DNA of 64,000 nucleotides from Leuctra nigra (GCA_934045905.1 OW203762.1:22290345-22354344); one strand, 5' to 3'; shown: positions 41,301 through 55,026, counted from the stretch's first letter. Numbers and translations: made by a program. The notes: generated by a model from the sequence alone, not told the origin.

Positions 41301-43824
41301 TTGGAAATTCTGTTATAAGATCATATTTTCGCTCGAGTTCTATACTTGGATATCTCCAAAAAACAGGATTGTATTTGTTTTTGTTATAGACACCACAACA
41401 GGATTCTTCTTTGGATTTGGTGTTACATATTGATGATGCCTGAAAACATATTGACTTGGGTTAGCCAGTTGAAACGACCTAGGGTAGACAGTTAGTAGGT
41501 CTAACTGAGTGGTCTCACTTCGCAGTCAAGGCTGTGGCGAGGGGTGGATGAGGTTGGGTAGGGGAGGGACTGAGAAGTGGAGGTAGACACAGGTTTTGTC
41601 TGTTGTATTTGGTGTCTTGTCCGCAGTCAAGTTCTGTCTCTTGAAAATTAAAAACACACACTTGAATCTTATCAGTACCTACGTTGATAGAAACCAAAGG
41701 TATAAAACCGCGTTTATAACAACTTAACGTTCGAAAATTAATAATTATCGTTTCAAAATTAACGGAATTCCACTTTCCTTCACAACCACTTAGGAAACAT
41801 AACATACACACAGGTAAAACAAGATGGCGCCGTCCAGCGCGATCAGCTGTGATTTAGAGGTGAGAGAAGTGTCCGTGCGCATGCACCACTTTCTCCACTT
41901 AAAGTTCAAACTAAGAAGTTGAGGGTAGGTATTTCAACTTAAGTTGAAATTGGCTTATGTTAGGTAATTTTCAGATTAAGTTTTGAGCAAATACATAAGT
42001 TTATATGGGCTTGACAATTGAAATTGCGTTAATTTTGCTTAATTTTCAAACGTTAAGTGAATGTAAACGCAACTTATCACGGCCATTTCGCTAAAATAAT
42101 TCAATATCGTAATTCTTGCGCTTGCAGTATTTTGGACTTCTCAAAAGACTGCGATTACACTCTGACGATGGTCGACAATCTGTTGGACCTGCTGACAAAT
42201 GGCGAGCACCGCAGAACGAAGAAGGTCCTGGACGAAAAGCGGCGTCTGCGCGAGGAAGAGGAGCGGGTTCAGCAGCTGATGGAGGAGCGGCCGGTTGTCG
42301 AGGAGAAACCAGTCGAGTCGTCCGGACACCACGACGTCAAGATCGATCTCAACTCGTTGAAGACCTTGGCGGAGTTTGGTATAGACATGACTTTTGTGGA
42401 TGTTTATGGTGAGTATTGAATAATTGTTTAATTCATGTAGACCCAACAAATTTCTGACAAAATCATAAAGTTAGCTTCCATATTAGTTGATTTCATTAAG
42501 ATATAAATGGTGCTACACCACTTTTAAATGTCATGTCAACCAACTTTTGTCTAGGAAAATAGCATCATTAACATGAAATGTAACACAGAGCAAGAACCGA
42601 ATATCTTCAAAACCGACGTTCTGATTAAACAGAAACTCATAAACATTGTTCTTGTTGCAATTCACCTCATTTTATGTGCAATAAGATTTTTTTCCTTCAC
42701 TCATCCACCTAATTGCAGAATTCTTCTAACGCTGTGAACTCTTATGTTTCTAGAACAAGAGAAACAGAGCCACGAAGAGCGATGTGTAGCGAATGAAGAG
42801 ATGCAGTCTCAGTTGAACCAGACCTCGGATCTCCTGCAAAAGCTTCAGCAAGTGCAGAGCGACCGGTTGAGTTTAGCGCCGCCGGCACATCTGGCGCACG
42901 TGCCGCAACCGTCGGACAACGAAGTCCAACTGGGTGAGTTGTGTTGGATGTCTTTAACTAGAACAATAAAAAAGTTAAAACTCCATTTCAGTTAAACTAT
43001 GGAGTATTTTGGGAATGTAATTTCTACAGAATATAGTGGGTTTTTTATACGCTGCTGATTTCTCATCACAGAATTATAGTTGAGTGAATGAACAGCCCGA
43101 AGTTGCATATTATAATGTATCTCCAGCAAAACATTGAATTTTTTTAGCATGTTTGTGGCCGTGTGGCTCATATTTTAGATTTGTGATGAAATAAGATTGA
43201 GAATTATGGTTTCTCACTGAGGAAAACTGCCATGGAGTCAGGATGTTAGGAAGGGATGTGCGTTGTGAAAAATATCCGACTAAATCGGGGCTCTAATCGA
43301 ACTGGGGCATTTTTCACAATGCACATTCTGCCTAAAGGTAAGAATATTTGTAAATTGTAATGCATGGATTACTAAACAAACGGTGCAAAAGTTTATTAGT
43401 AAGATGGAGAGATACTGTTTGCTAATGAATGTATCTTTGTCCTTTAGCTGAGAAGATCACAGCAAGTCTGAAGGACATGAGCAAGAAGGTGCCTCCAAAC
43501 GTCATCGCATCGATGCCAGCAATACGCAAGGCGATGGGCATCAATCCGGAAACCTCCCCCTCCAGTCCCGGTTCGCCAGGGGAAGTGATGGAAGTGGACG
43601 AAGACTCGACCAACCAGCAGAGCAAGATGGAAGAATCCATCCCGAGCGATCCGATGGTCGACGTGGAGGGTTCATCGTCGCAGGCAGAACCCGACGATGA
43701 CGCAGACGTCGGCGTTCCGGACTTCGAGTCTGAACTGCGGGAGTTCTTGGAGAGCGAACCGGCTTTGAGCAATTCGCCGTTGCATGACGATACAACCATC
43801 ATGGAGATTTTATCGGAGTCCTAA
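38327..43824 (+). CDS. Bromodomain-containing protein of the BRD7/BRD9 family
   Basis: Seven exons: 38327-38381, 38572-39323, 39761-40086, 40776-41210, 42128-42408, 42754-42933 and 43448-43824, consistent phases, 801 residues. N-terminus MGSKKHKKHKSERRDRFE, then a Lys/Arg/His-rich stretch (about 85-125, nuclear signal). The bromodomain spans about residues 200-320: HIAPGYSQIISQPMDFSTMK, then NNAMAYNHPETIYY, where the Asn of AYN (N283) is the acetyl-lysine-binding residue. The following segment (KFEAIPDDLSPNQ to the KTVKPLYYGAFGSYAPSYDS block) fits the BRD7/9-specific domain. A coiled-coil-like Arg/Glu stretch (RRLREEEERVQQLMEE) and an acidic C-terminus (FESELREFLESEPAL) follow. Family members are SWI/SNF subunits that read acetylated histones. 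Intron 3 holds a MITE. Longer than human BRD7 or BRD9. The BRD7-or-BRD9 split cannot be decided here. Confidence 0.93.
40230..40450. mobile_element. MITE of the TACACT-TIR family in BRD7/9 intron 3
   Basis: TACACTTGGCCAAACAAAAC at the left is inverted near the right as GTTTTGTTTGGCCGAGCGAG. Nearly the same interior is found inverted at 52021-52246. Confidence 0.75.
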
Positions 43825-46800
43825 GCAAGCTTAAAGTATATGAAGTACATACCTATATATTATTGGAGTGACTTGAGTAATTTGGTGACATCATGGAAGA
43901 AATGATAGTTGCCTATGCAATATCTCAATATCATCTCACATTCAAGGGCATATCTTCTTATGGCATTGTTTTGAGCTTGAATTTCTTATTTTGCGAAAGT
44001 ATTTATGAACTTTACATGGATGTACCTATAATAAATGTTCTTCACGACTGGCAGTCGAACCCAGATATCAGGTTACCGATGAAGAGGGAGGGAGGTTTTA
44101 ATCAATAGTCTTGAGGTAGCGACAATCTGAAGCCCATTTCCATCTAAATTGTACAGCTTCGGAAGTTGAGCACTAACTTTTACTTCGGGTAAGAGTGTGT
44201 CTGGTGTTCTTTGGTCATTTTCACGTCTCAAAAATAATATGTACCAAGTTCATCTGTACCTCTACAGGTAGTAGGCCCGATGTCCGTTTCAATAATTCTT
44301 GAAGTGAGATCAAACAACCAGTAATTCTGCCTTCATCCAATCACATTTGTATTAGGCACAACAGTCATTTTGCTAGAGAATACTTTAATTTTAATATAAA
44401 CTGTACGTACCTACTTGTTGTATTCAGTGTTAATTAACTATGTACCTAATTTGCCATTTATTAAGCTTGATTGTATGATTCAGCTAAGTACTTCATAGTC
44501 TTTAGCATTACTCATCCATTACATTAACAATATTGAGGATTTCTTTCCCTATGGTAACCTACCGATGTATGCATTAGCAGTGACCTAAAAGCCTGAATTA
44601 CAGTAATCAATTTATTAATCAAGAAGATATGTCTGGGTGCCTATTCTCAAATCGAAACTGCATGCGAAAATGTTCAACTGTGTGAAATCAAGTAAAATCT
44701 TTTGATTTTTCAATGTTAATTTTTCCAAATCCATTTAGCAGAAGAAACTCGAGAATAGACCCCCCTGGATTGAAACACTTACCTAATAGGGAATATGCAT
44801 GAATTTATTAAAAACTATAATTCAAAATAACAACATATTTGATGGTAAAACACACTAATTTTCACACCAAAATGAGTACATTTTCATTCATAAAAATTAA
44901 GTTAAAAATCAATGTAAATTTTGGCGGGAAAACGCCATCCTGGCCAGTGATGTCCTTTGTATCATGCAACAAGATGTTTGCATAGTTACAATAAAATATG
45001 ACATCACTCGCCGGAATGGCGTTTTCCCGCCAAAATTTACATTGATTTTTTATTTCATATTTAGGTATGAATGAAAATTTACACTTTTGAGATTGAAAAT
45101 AGTGTGTTTCCTCTACATGTTGTTATTTTGAAATATTTTATTTTAACCACATTAAAAAACCTGAGCATATTCCATAATAAAATTAATATGACATGTTTTA
45201 ATCGAAATTCTTCAATTTTTTATGTTCTTCAACTATTGTATTCACTTGGATGTTCTGTGCTTTGTTTTAATTAGTTTAATTTCATCTAATTTCGAGTCTT
45301 GATTCAAAACATTGCTACATGTAATTCAGGCCTAATGCACAAAATAAGGTAGTTGTAGTACCTATTATGTAAATAGTTTAAAATACCTTCGATTATCTAT
45401 GTTTGAACTAGATTCACATAATGAAATAAAACTTAACAAGTATAAACTACATAACCGGTTTTAGGGGTCATGTTTTGTAAATATAATTTGGTGTGCTCTT
45501 TTATTTTGCATTATGTATCTCATCTTCATGCGTAGAGTACAGGACCCTTACCTTATATCATGTTTTTTCATGCTAACACCGCATTAAGACGGTCCACGGT
45601 ATCCCCGGCCTAGCCCGAATTTAATATTAATTTTAATGTCTTGTGAGTTGTGACTGGTGCTACAACGGTCTTACCGGCGGGCTAGATCTCTATAGCGTGC
45701 TGTGGCAAACCACGCTAAAACTTTATTTATATTAAATCGGGGCTAAGGAATTGTCTTATCTCTGTCCGTAAAAGGACCGGTCCAAGGTAACATTCTCTTA
45801 AATTGAGCGAAATACATTTTATTATATAAGGGTCCTGACTCCTGATATTATATTCTTTGTCAAAAATAGTGCTAACTTATAATTTTTTATTATAATGAAT
45901 ATGTGTAATTAATTATATGTACCCAGTAAGATTTTAATTTGATTGACAATTTTAGAAAATGTCCTCTTAGTAATATGATCTATAAAGAGTTTTTAAAACT
46001 TCTTTAATAAATCATGCTTTGTTTTATATAATCCCTCCCATACCTATTCTCCACAAAAGAGAAGAGCTCTGAACAATATATCTAAAACTAATCCTTCATA
46101 ACTTCCGTCTAATAGAATTTTCTTGGTAAAATCTGACACATTCGCTGCCAATATTCTTGGCAGTTGTCACTCTGGTGATACTGACAGAGATTGATCACAA
46201 GACACAATCATCATGTAACAAGACTGTCAAGTGAGTGATGGACTGGCTTCAAAACTTTCACAGAGACAACAGTGATTGAAATTCACGCATTTTCTTGTGG
46301 TTCATTAATTCAAGATTTAGGTTTCGTCAAATTTAGTGCAATGCCTTGATTTGTTTTCAAATTACCGCCAGGGAGCTGTTTGCAATGGTTACCACAATTT
46401 ACAAGTATTTATTTGTAATATTAAAACAGAAAATAATAAATATAGGTACTCAACAATTATAAGAATGCTCCATGAAGACCAAATTATGAGTAATTTATCA
46501 ATGGATTCCTCTAATTTTGTAACATTTTTCAAAAAATTATATTTAAGGAAATATTTTTTTTGTTCAAAACGCAATTGATCTTTTTGCAAATATTTGTTTA
46601 GGATCTTTGCAGATGAAATATAACAGAATGATTTCGGTTACACTGAAATCATACAATTTTTAATCAAACTACAGGGTCCATCCATTTTGAAATCCATAGT
46701 GGGGTGGTACGTACGTACTCTCATCTTTCAGGAACAAGTTTGTGGAGTTTGAAATAAATTGGAACACAGGATTGGTCTGCAAACGATCCCGACAAAGCAT

Positions 46801-47740
46801 AGCTGGTATGGTTTTGGTTAAATCCATGCAACTATTTAACAATGCAAGAAGCAAAATAAAAAGCAGATGACAATACAATTCGACTGATCAAATGAATATT
46901 TCAGAGCGAGACTTGCATACAGAACATGCCATCACTGAGCTCCCACTGCCGTGCGCTAGTGACATTTAATCCAGTAACATTCTCAGAGGTAGTAGGCCGG
47001 AAGTCCATTTCAATGATTCTTGAGGTCAGCTCATAAGCCAGTAGGTAATTCTGCCTTTAGGTACTTTCATTTTGGGTAAATTTTGAATTGCAGTGAATTG
47101 CTATTTCTGGGGCGCAGCCCGGAAATGTTTGAAATTTTAATTAACTCAATTCCAAGCATTTTGGTAAGTTTTCGACATGATCTGTCATTTTTATGACATT
47201 TTTTTGCGTTTTGTGCGTATATTTTTTAGACGAAGTCCTGATTTCGGTGGGGGGTTAGGGGGGGGGGGGGGGGGAGGGCATGCTCCTGGTATCTTACGAG
47301 ACATTGTGTAAGAGAATACTACAATATAACTGTATTTGTTGACATCAGTGAAATGGCACAAAAGTGCTCCACGCGAAATCGAGATGGAGTTCCGGCCTTC
47401 TACTTCTGAGGCACAGAACTAATTTCATTTCCAATGCATTGAACATTTTTCCAAAGTTAATCTTAGACTTTGACGAACATTGAATGGAACCGACAAAGCA
47501 CTCTCACGCAACAAAGGAATATAATTTGTTTGCCTTGTACTTACCTATGAGTTTACCTGCACACAAGTGAACCTAAGTATTGATAAGGATGATGCTGTTT
47601 AGCATATTCTCCTTCGTACAATACAGTGATTGATGCCTTCATACATTATGCATTGAGGAATTTTATCACATTTCCATAAGTTTTGAGCTGCAGCTTTGAG
47701 AGATGATTGATTTCTTGATGAAAGATGTTTCATTTTAACA
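43825..47740. other. Region downstream of the BRD7/9 gene
   Basis: No further gene is recognised. The near part is probably 3' UTR, with an AATAAA-type signal at about 44028. A foldback lies at 44795-45175. A G-rich run is at about 47255-47278. Short open frames (for example 45071-45274, 46336-46578) show no family features. Confidence 0.4.
44795..45175. mobile_element. Foldback element
   Basis: The inner arms AATGTAAATTTTGGCGGGAA and TTCCCGCCAAAATTTACATT are perfect; outer blocks (GGAATATGC against GCATATTCC, ATTTTCATTCAT against ATGAATGAAAAT) pair imperfectly. Confidence 0.7.
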
Positions 47741-47960
47741 TAATGGGGTTGTTCACGCAAAACTATTGTAGATGGCGCTGCTGTTCTAATCGTCCGGGAG
47801 AGAGCCAATCAAAATGCATCTAGCGGAATGGAAGGTTTTTAAACTTTGGCGGAAGTTTGATTCATAGATCTTGGATTTAGAGACCAACCAATCAGAGAGA
47901 GATACCTCCATTGCCGCTAGCGCTGCGAGTGAGAGCAACTGGCAGTGAACAAACCCATTA
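47741..47960. mobile_element. MITE, second copy of the 31974 family
   Basis: AATGGGGTTGTTCAC at the left and GTGAACAAACCCATT at the right. The interior is the reverse of 31974-32183 (GGAGAGAGCCAATCAAAATG). Frames here are by-products. Confidence 0.75.
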
Positions 47961-48131
47961 CGAACAAAAAGTGACTCGAAAATCACTCTCGAGTCGCGAG
48001 TGAGTTGTTTTAATCTACGATCACTTTTAATGCATCGTGATTTTAACACACTGGCGTAGGTAACATTCTATGTTGCAGCCCCCACGGTCGTGGTGGAGTG
48101 ATGGGGGGTATTGCGATCGAATAAATACCAC

Positions 48132-48600
48132 TAGGAAAACGATCTGAGTACCTACTGCGTTGATAAGCGAGATTCGTATTATATCTATGTCATTTGATAT
48201 GCGTTTGCAAGTCTCTGCTCGCCATTGGAGCTGAAACATCAAGATCAGTGATCACTGATATTAGGTAGAAATTATTGGCATAAATTTGAAAATATTTCAG
48301 GATTATAGAACAAAATGTCCTTAAAGTGACAATAACATTTGAAGATAACGACAGATTAGTCCTAAAATTGGCAAAAATACCTAAAATATTGGTCTCAATG
48401 ACCATGAAAAGTTTTAAGTTGATCGGTGAAACCCTTGAAACTGTTCTAGTTGAAATGTTAAAAACCACAAGATAGATGGTTTTATATTTTAATTAATTTG
48501 AGGATTTAACTGAAACTTTGTAAGATCGGAAACAATGCTGGTTGCAATGACTTTGCAAAATTTCAAATTCAAAATTTGTCGGTGCCTGCCCGGCCAGGAC
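48132..48600 (-). mobile_element. Helitron-like repeat fragment
   Basis: CTAGGAAAACGATCTGAG with an inserted short stretch, then GCGTTGATAAGCGAG, matches the family 3' end. The body resembles 3640-3990. The right end is lost. Confidence 0.5.
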
Positions 48601-49239
48601 CCGCGTGTTGTTGTAAAGCCCACTCCCAGGCCCAAAGCGGACCTGATGTTATAATATTTTACTGTGAACTTAGTTTGGAATGAGTTTGGAATGTTTAGAG
48701 TCGATTACTCCTATATACCAATAAAATAAGACATGGGATTTATGTGCATACATAATGATAAAAAATGAAAGAAGTGATATTTGCAATCAGAGGATCTAAA
48801 TTTTTCATTAAGGTTCAGTCATAACTCAGTTTGTTATGATTGTAGGTATTGCATCGTTTATTTGGATTTGTCTGAAAACAAGCTCAGATGACAAGCTCGA
48901 GCCCCATGGCGTTGTTGTGATGGAATGGTGGTGATTAATATTTGAAATACTACAGTGTTGGGGGACCTGTCTATTGTGCACAGCATAATGAAATTTCCGG
49001 GGAAGCTCATACGTAATCTAAATTTAGTTAATCGATTACTCTTACAACCGCTTCTAAACCTGATTATCGGTAAGTGTAATTAGGTTTGCCGTCCGTGTAT
49101 GCGATTAGTTGCCTAGTTTAGCGCCAGGTGCGTGGTCATTAGCTCATCATCATGGCTCACTGGCGCCAGCTAGAGCGCCAGCAGGTGCAGCCATTGCATT
49201 GCATCGTCACCACCCGAGATGTCGCTGAACGTCTCACGT

Positions 49240-49700
49240 ACTCGCTACTCGTCGTCCCGGCTCGCTACTAGGTCGCCCGCGCTCGCTACTCGTCGTCAGT
49301 GCTCGCTACTAGGTTTCCCGTGCTCGCTACTAGGTCGCCCGCGCTCGCTACTCGTCGCCCATGCTCGCTACTGGGTCGCCCGTGCTCGCTACTAGGTCAC
49401 CCGTGCTCGCTACTCGTCACCCTTGGTCGCTACTAGGCGTCCTTGCTCGCTACTAGGTCATCCGTGCTCGCTACTAGGTCACCCGTGCTCGCTAATCGTC
49501 ACCCTTGGTCGCTACTCGTCGCCCGTGCTCGCTACTCGCCGCCCGTGCTCGCTACTCGTCGTCCGTGCTCACAACTCGTCGCCCGTGCTCGCTACTCGTC
49601 GTCTGTGCTGACAACTCTTCTCCCGTGCTCGCTACAAGGTCGCCCGTGCTCGCTACTCGTCACACTTGGTCTTAACTCGTCGTCCGTGCTCGGTACTTGT
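49240..49700. repeat. 20/21-bp minisatellite
   Basis: About 22 units built on GTGCTCGCTACTCGTCGCCC (20 bp) or with TACTAGGTCGCC (21 bp). The mixed unit length keeps shifting frame, so the arginine/serine-rich ORFs across it are not genes. Confidence 0.9.
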
Positions 49701-52020
49701 CTTGTATTCCGTCGAAAAAAAAGGAATACTATGTGGACCCGTCAGTAAGACCCGTAACTGAACACAAATATAGTTTTCTCTCGACTCCACCGGCCTCCTG
49801 TCCATAGGACCTATAAAAACCTACCATAGACACATAGTTTCATTCTTAAAACACATGTACAATTTGCACTAAGCTATTTCACTCAGATGGTGTAGCAGTT
49901 TTTTTTTATATACCTACTCGAATTTATAAAAAGGCTGAACCTAGATGTTTGGGAAAATGTGATGCAACTTGATTACTTTTTATTCCTGACTCTTTAACTC
50001 GCAAACGGATACATTCAGATGCTAAACTGGAGGAAACAAAACTTTTATTCATCTGACAAACACAGTGTATTACGTACGATTTCAATTTAAAATATCCTAC
50101 CTCTGCCACCAATTGTAAAATCCACAAACAAGAAAACTACGAAGTCCAGAGATTTGTAGAATTCTACCCGAAGTGCAAAATCTGCTGAAACAATTACCAA
50201 ACGCTCCATTCGAGAATTCTGTTACCGAATATAAAATAATCTTCCCTACCATCACCCACATAAGTATGAAATGCGCAAGAACTTATCTTACAACAAAGCA
50301 AGGAGCCATCGCACTAAGGAATATACCACCTTCACGGATTTATACTAGATTCAATTTAGATTCGCTCGGGAAAGCGCTCGAGATTCTCTACCCTCTTCTC
50401 TACAGCTGTGCCGACGGAAGATAAAACTGATGTAGGACGATAATGTGGGGTTTAAAACCTCGCTGGTGAAACTTGAAGAACCCGTTCCTCACACACAGGG
50501 ATGACGATGTGAAGATAACAACTGATTAACTCTGCGCCGTGCGTTCACATTTCCTCCCGCTACAGATTCATCCCTTAACGTTCGCCGTTTGATGAATGAG
50601 ATAACAATATTTGCAGAAGAGAGTCAGGAGCGACGCGTTAAGTGCGTTCGCCAATCAGATGACTCGGTGATTGGAATTCTCCTGGCACGAAGCGAAACAC
50701 GGCTTCGTATTGGTTAACAATCGCAATCTTCACCCCTGACGCCGTACTCAACGGCGAACTTCAGTTTTGCTGATGTGAGTATGTTTAGTTTGTCATAGAG
50801 CATCAGAAAAATTAGTTGGAATTATCAAATAGATACATTTGTACCAACTATTTAATTAAAGCGAAGAGTAAAATAAAATATGTATTTTTTAATGCAAGCC
50901 TTCAAATGCATGGAAATAATATAAATAAGTATAAAAATCAGGTAAAACGAAGAGACCGATCTTTCTAGAAAGCAATAGAGGCAAATGCAAATAATAGTGA
51001 GTAGTCTTTTGTGATAAAAGTGAAGTAACCCATGACTTTCTTTCACTTGTAATGGAAATGAGAGAGATTTAAGCCATAGGTAAGTTCTGAAATAATCGTT
51101 CCCAAGCAAAATCCTAATTATAGTTGTATGTAGAATTGATTTTCCTCAATTCATATTTTAGTAGGTGCTTAATGATGAATAAACTTATTAACTTTTTATG
51201 AACATTTCTAAATTCTAAAGGCAATGGGTAAAATGGATTGAATTCAATTAGAACGGTAAACAATTAGACTTGTCAGAGCAGAGTGTACAGCACAACAAAT
51301 TATAAAATGAAGATTAAGAAGACTTATTAATAATTATCCACAACTTTCATTCCAATCCAACATCTTCCTGCCGCGTATTTCTTGAAAACTTCGAACACTA
51401 ACTTAATAACATCCCACACAATTCTAAAATGCATTTGAATGTTGAAACTAATTAACCTAGCCTCGTGTAGGTTTGAGTGCAACACCAACTCTGGGGAGTT
51501 GTCTTGTGAAAAGTCTTGAGAAGTTAAATGAGTTAGAGTTGTAGACAGTGCTGAGTGCAATGGGGTGGAGGTGTGAAGTTGACATCGTGTTATAGTGTCG
51601 GGAAGGGAGCCGTGCAGTGAATTACAATATGAAAAGAACGCGGGACATGTTTCATTCTTCCAGGGATATTATTCACGCACACTGGAGATGGAGAAGATTA
51701 ACTCAACTGGTGTGAACAGAAGAGGGAGGGAAATGTTTCTGTTTCACGTGAGCTTGATGGCGCCTCTCTCTTTGCCTTTCTTGACACTTTCAGCTACTAA
51801 AGTACCCTCTTGGACAGGAATGTGAATAATTTAAAATAGAGTGACAATCTAATATTTTAGAATCTACAATGAAATTACAAAGGGGGTTTCAAAACTGTGA
51901 CATCCACAAAATGACACCGGGTTGAAACAAGCATCAATACAGACCACCAATGGTATGTACTCAACAGAATTGTAACTTATTACTACCAAATATAATAATA
52001 CTTTACTCAAAAAGCTTCAT
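49701..52020. other. Region without a recognised gene
   Basis: Open frames at 50173-50424 and 51595-51825 show no domain or signal peptide that I recognise. No repeats of note. Confidence 0.35.
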
Positions 52021-52246
52021 GTACACTCGGCCAAACAAAAATTGAACGTTGACCAAATTTGAATGACTGCTGGTCATGTCCCATAACCAATCAAAGCTTG
52101 TTATTATCATTGAAATGTGAGGTCACCTACTAGAGTGAGACAATGAGATTGCTTAGCCTGACTTCAGATGGTGCGATCTTACATTTATCAGCCTATCAGA
52201 TTTATTGAACGTTCAATTTTTGTTTGGCCAAGTGTACCTACCTATC
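52021..52246. mobile_element. MITE of the TACACT-TIR family, reversed copy
   Basis: GTACACTCGGCCAAACAAAA is inverted as TTTTGTTTGGCCAAGTGTAC. It is the reverse of the copy at 40230. Confidence 0.8.
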
Positions 52247-52383
52247 GAAATTTAAGAAGTTTTCGACATCATGTGCAACAGTTTCTGTCAAACAAAGCAG
52301 ATTATTCGGTAGAAAAATAACTACAGAGGATCATCGAGTAGAGCAGTTATAGACTAGAGCAACATTATATAAAGTATGAAATA

Positions 52384-53170
52384 CTATTCGCAGACGATCA
52401 GGTGGTTCTTGCTGAAGATGAACACGACGCAGAATACATGATGAGAAAGCTTATAGAAGAATACGATTCCTGGGGCTTAGAAGTGAATATGGATAAGACT
52501 CAATGTATGGTCATTGGAAGAGAGGGTCAAGACATGGTAACCGATAAAGGTATTATAAGATTAACAACAGAGTACAAATATCTAGGTGTGACATTGACGG
52601 CTGACGGAACGGATGAGAGGGATGTGCTGAACAAGCTGGGCAGAGGAAGAGCGATCACCAGACAATTACACCCAGTGCTTTGGAACGATGTCATCTCAAC
52701 CAAGACAAAAACACGTATTTACAACTCATTCGTCGAAAGCTGCGCTTCCTATGGATCAGAAATCTGGACCTTATCTTCCCGAATGGCACAAAGAGTCCGA
52801 GCAATGGAGATGGGGTACTGGAGAAGATGCTGCAAGGTTACGATACTCGACCATGTGAGGAACGACCGTATACGGGAAATGATGGGAGTGGAGACATCAC
52901 TGACGGATTACATAGAGATGAAGCAACTCTTATGGTATGGCCATCTGAGAAGGATGCCAGATGAAAGATTGCCAATGAGATCCTGGTCATGGGTACCGTC
53001 AAGAAGAAGGAAGAGAGGAAGACCAAGGAGGAGGTGGGCAGAAGGAGTTGACACTGCCATGAGAAGAAGAGGTCTTCGCGATGGAGACTTCTTAAATAAA
53101 GATAAATGGCATTTAGGATGCAGAATACGGCCTGAAGTGCTGTAAACAATCTGCTTTAATAATAATAATA
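52384..53170 (+). mobile_element. 5'-truncated non-LTR retrotransposon, reverse transcriptase C-terminal half
   Basis: The frame begins LFADDQVVLAEDE, so the catalytic FADD box is at the very start and everything upstream is missing. It continues through VNMDKTQCMVIG, YKYLGVTLTADG, IYNSFVESCASYGSEIW, a KQLLWYGHLRRMPDERLPM block and an Arg-rich RGRPRRRWAEGVD near the C-terminus, stopping at 53143-53145. An AAT-type tail ends at 53170. ATGAAATA at 52376-52383 and 53171-53178 is a likely short target duplication. Open over about 760 nt, so young, but dead for lack of the N-terminal half. Confidence 0.88.
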
Positions 53171-53178
53171 ATGAAATA

Positions 53179-54255
53179 TCTTATTTATATAACAGTTATT
53201 ATCTCAAATAATTTAACTACTTGCCAAGCTATAACTACTGCCATATTACTGTATTCAAATATCTATAAGTATTGAATATATCTAGCTTCCATCATACTCT
53301 GCTCTACTTTGTAACCCTACTCTAAAAAAATGAAAAAGAATCTGATGCACCCCAAATGAATTTGGGTTAGAATAACCCAAATCAAATTGGCATTTTATCA
53401 TCTATAAAATCTTACCGCTCTGAGATACAAAAAAACGTGAACATCCAAAATACAAGTTTACGTTTCTACTTTCTGTACTATCGACTACTATCCACTATAA
53501 ATTCCTGACGCATGCTCTTCGTACTTCAAGTGAGCATACATGTCTATGGCACTTCTGCGCATGAAACGTGATTTTCTGATGACAGAGTGATTTAGTTAAA
53601 TTCCCATTCCACTTGTCAAACACAATTATTTGAATCGGCCTAGAAGCAGAACGTTTGCAGAAGGTCAAAATATCAACCTTTTGTACATCGAGTCCCTTTA
53701 CTTGCCATTCAGTAGAACATCAAACAAAATCCCATAGGGGTTTGACCACAAACTGGCAATTAGCTACGCAACTATTAATTACACTAATATAATAATAATA
53801 ACATTTCGAATACTTGCCCTTAGGGTAACTACACATAAGCAATGTTTGCATCTTTCAGAGTAATTAGAACGGCCAAAGCACAAACAGCCAATGTATTTGG
53901 AACACAAAATTAGCCTCAAGTAGAATTCAACAGTGTTGCCACAGTTCCTAACAGAATCTACCTTGGCAATTTACTGACACTGCTTTCTACATCAAACACG
54001 ACAATGCTTTGTTGGTCTCGGGTACACAATGTCAAAGTTACCTTCCCACATCCGAAATACTTAGTTTGGCACACAAGAGTGTCAATTAATCGCCACATGG
54101 GTCCATAGATGGGTTACATCTAATTAGTAGCTCATTAGTGTATTGACATTTTGATCGATAGAAACTCTGATTTCATTAATATGGTAGGCATGGCGCTGGT
54201 AGGGAAGCGGGGGCAATGGAGGACACTTGCCCAGCTCCCAGATATCAGGAAAATA
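53179..54255. other. Region without a recognised gene
   Basis: AT-rich intergenic DNA; no long open frame or repeat noted. Confidence 0.35.
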
Positions 54256-55026
54256 CTAGGAAAACGCTCAGCGTAACGCGTTGATGAGCGAGCACCGGTA
54301 CGTGCAAATTCTCGAACAGGAAATCCGTACTGAATGTACAGAAAACATATACATACATATTGAATTGAAATATGATCCACTAAATCAACATACAATTAGG
54401 TATCTGTTTTCCATTAAAACTTGAGAATAGACAATACACTCTGGTACTTAAAACAAATCAGATTCATGATGTGATCTCTTCTTCGGTCTGCTGGGTTGTT
54501 TGTGTTAGCCCTGTTGCGCCGTTTCGGGTGGCTTGCTCCATCCATCTTCAGACTCGGAACGTCGCAACCGGCCCTTTTTAGGGCCAACGGAATCAACCCA
54601 GCAGAGTACTACCGAAAAAGAGATCGCATCATATTTCAACGACTCTGAAAATATACGAGAAATCAAATCAGATTCAGTTGCAGCTGAATCACATTTATTT
54701 CGATACTTTATTTCTGACAGCATACGTTCTTAACTGATTGGGATGAACATTTTTAAAATAATAGAAAATGGTAGTCTATGTTCATTCACAATTTGAACTT
54801 GATCTGACCATTTAGTTTTTCAGCCAATTAGAGGAGAAATTTATTTTATTGATTTAAATTTTAACGATCAGGATTTCAAAAAATAGAATGCCAATATGAA
54901 AAGTGGTCTTAACATGTGTGCAAAATTTCAGATCGATTGGGGAAACGGTCCGACTTGTCTAGCACACAAAAACACAGAGGTCCGCGTCAAAAGAGTTAAA
55001 AGGAGTCGTTCGCTTCGCTCGCTCAA
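54256..55026 (-). mobile_element. Helitron-like repeat, complete ends, internal insertion
   Basis: It runs from CTAGGAAAACGCTCAGCGTA to TTCGCTTCGCTCGCTCAA. An unrelated segment (about 54464-54665) interrupts the family body. Confidence 0.6.

Noticed and set aside
47786..48049. 87-residue minus-strand frame
   Set aside because: It covers a MITE that also occurs at 31974-32183.
49423..49748. Arginine/serine-rich proteins
   Set aside because: Frames over the 20/21-bp minisatellite, with no start context or splice support.
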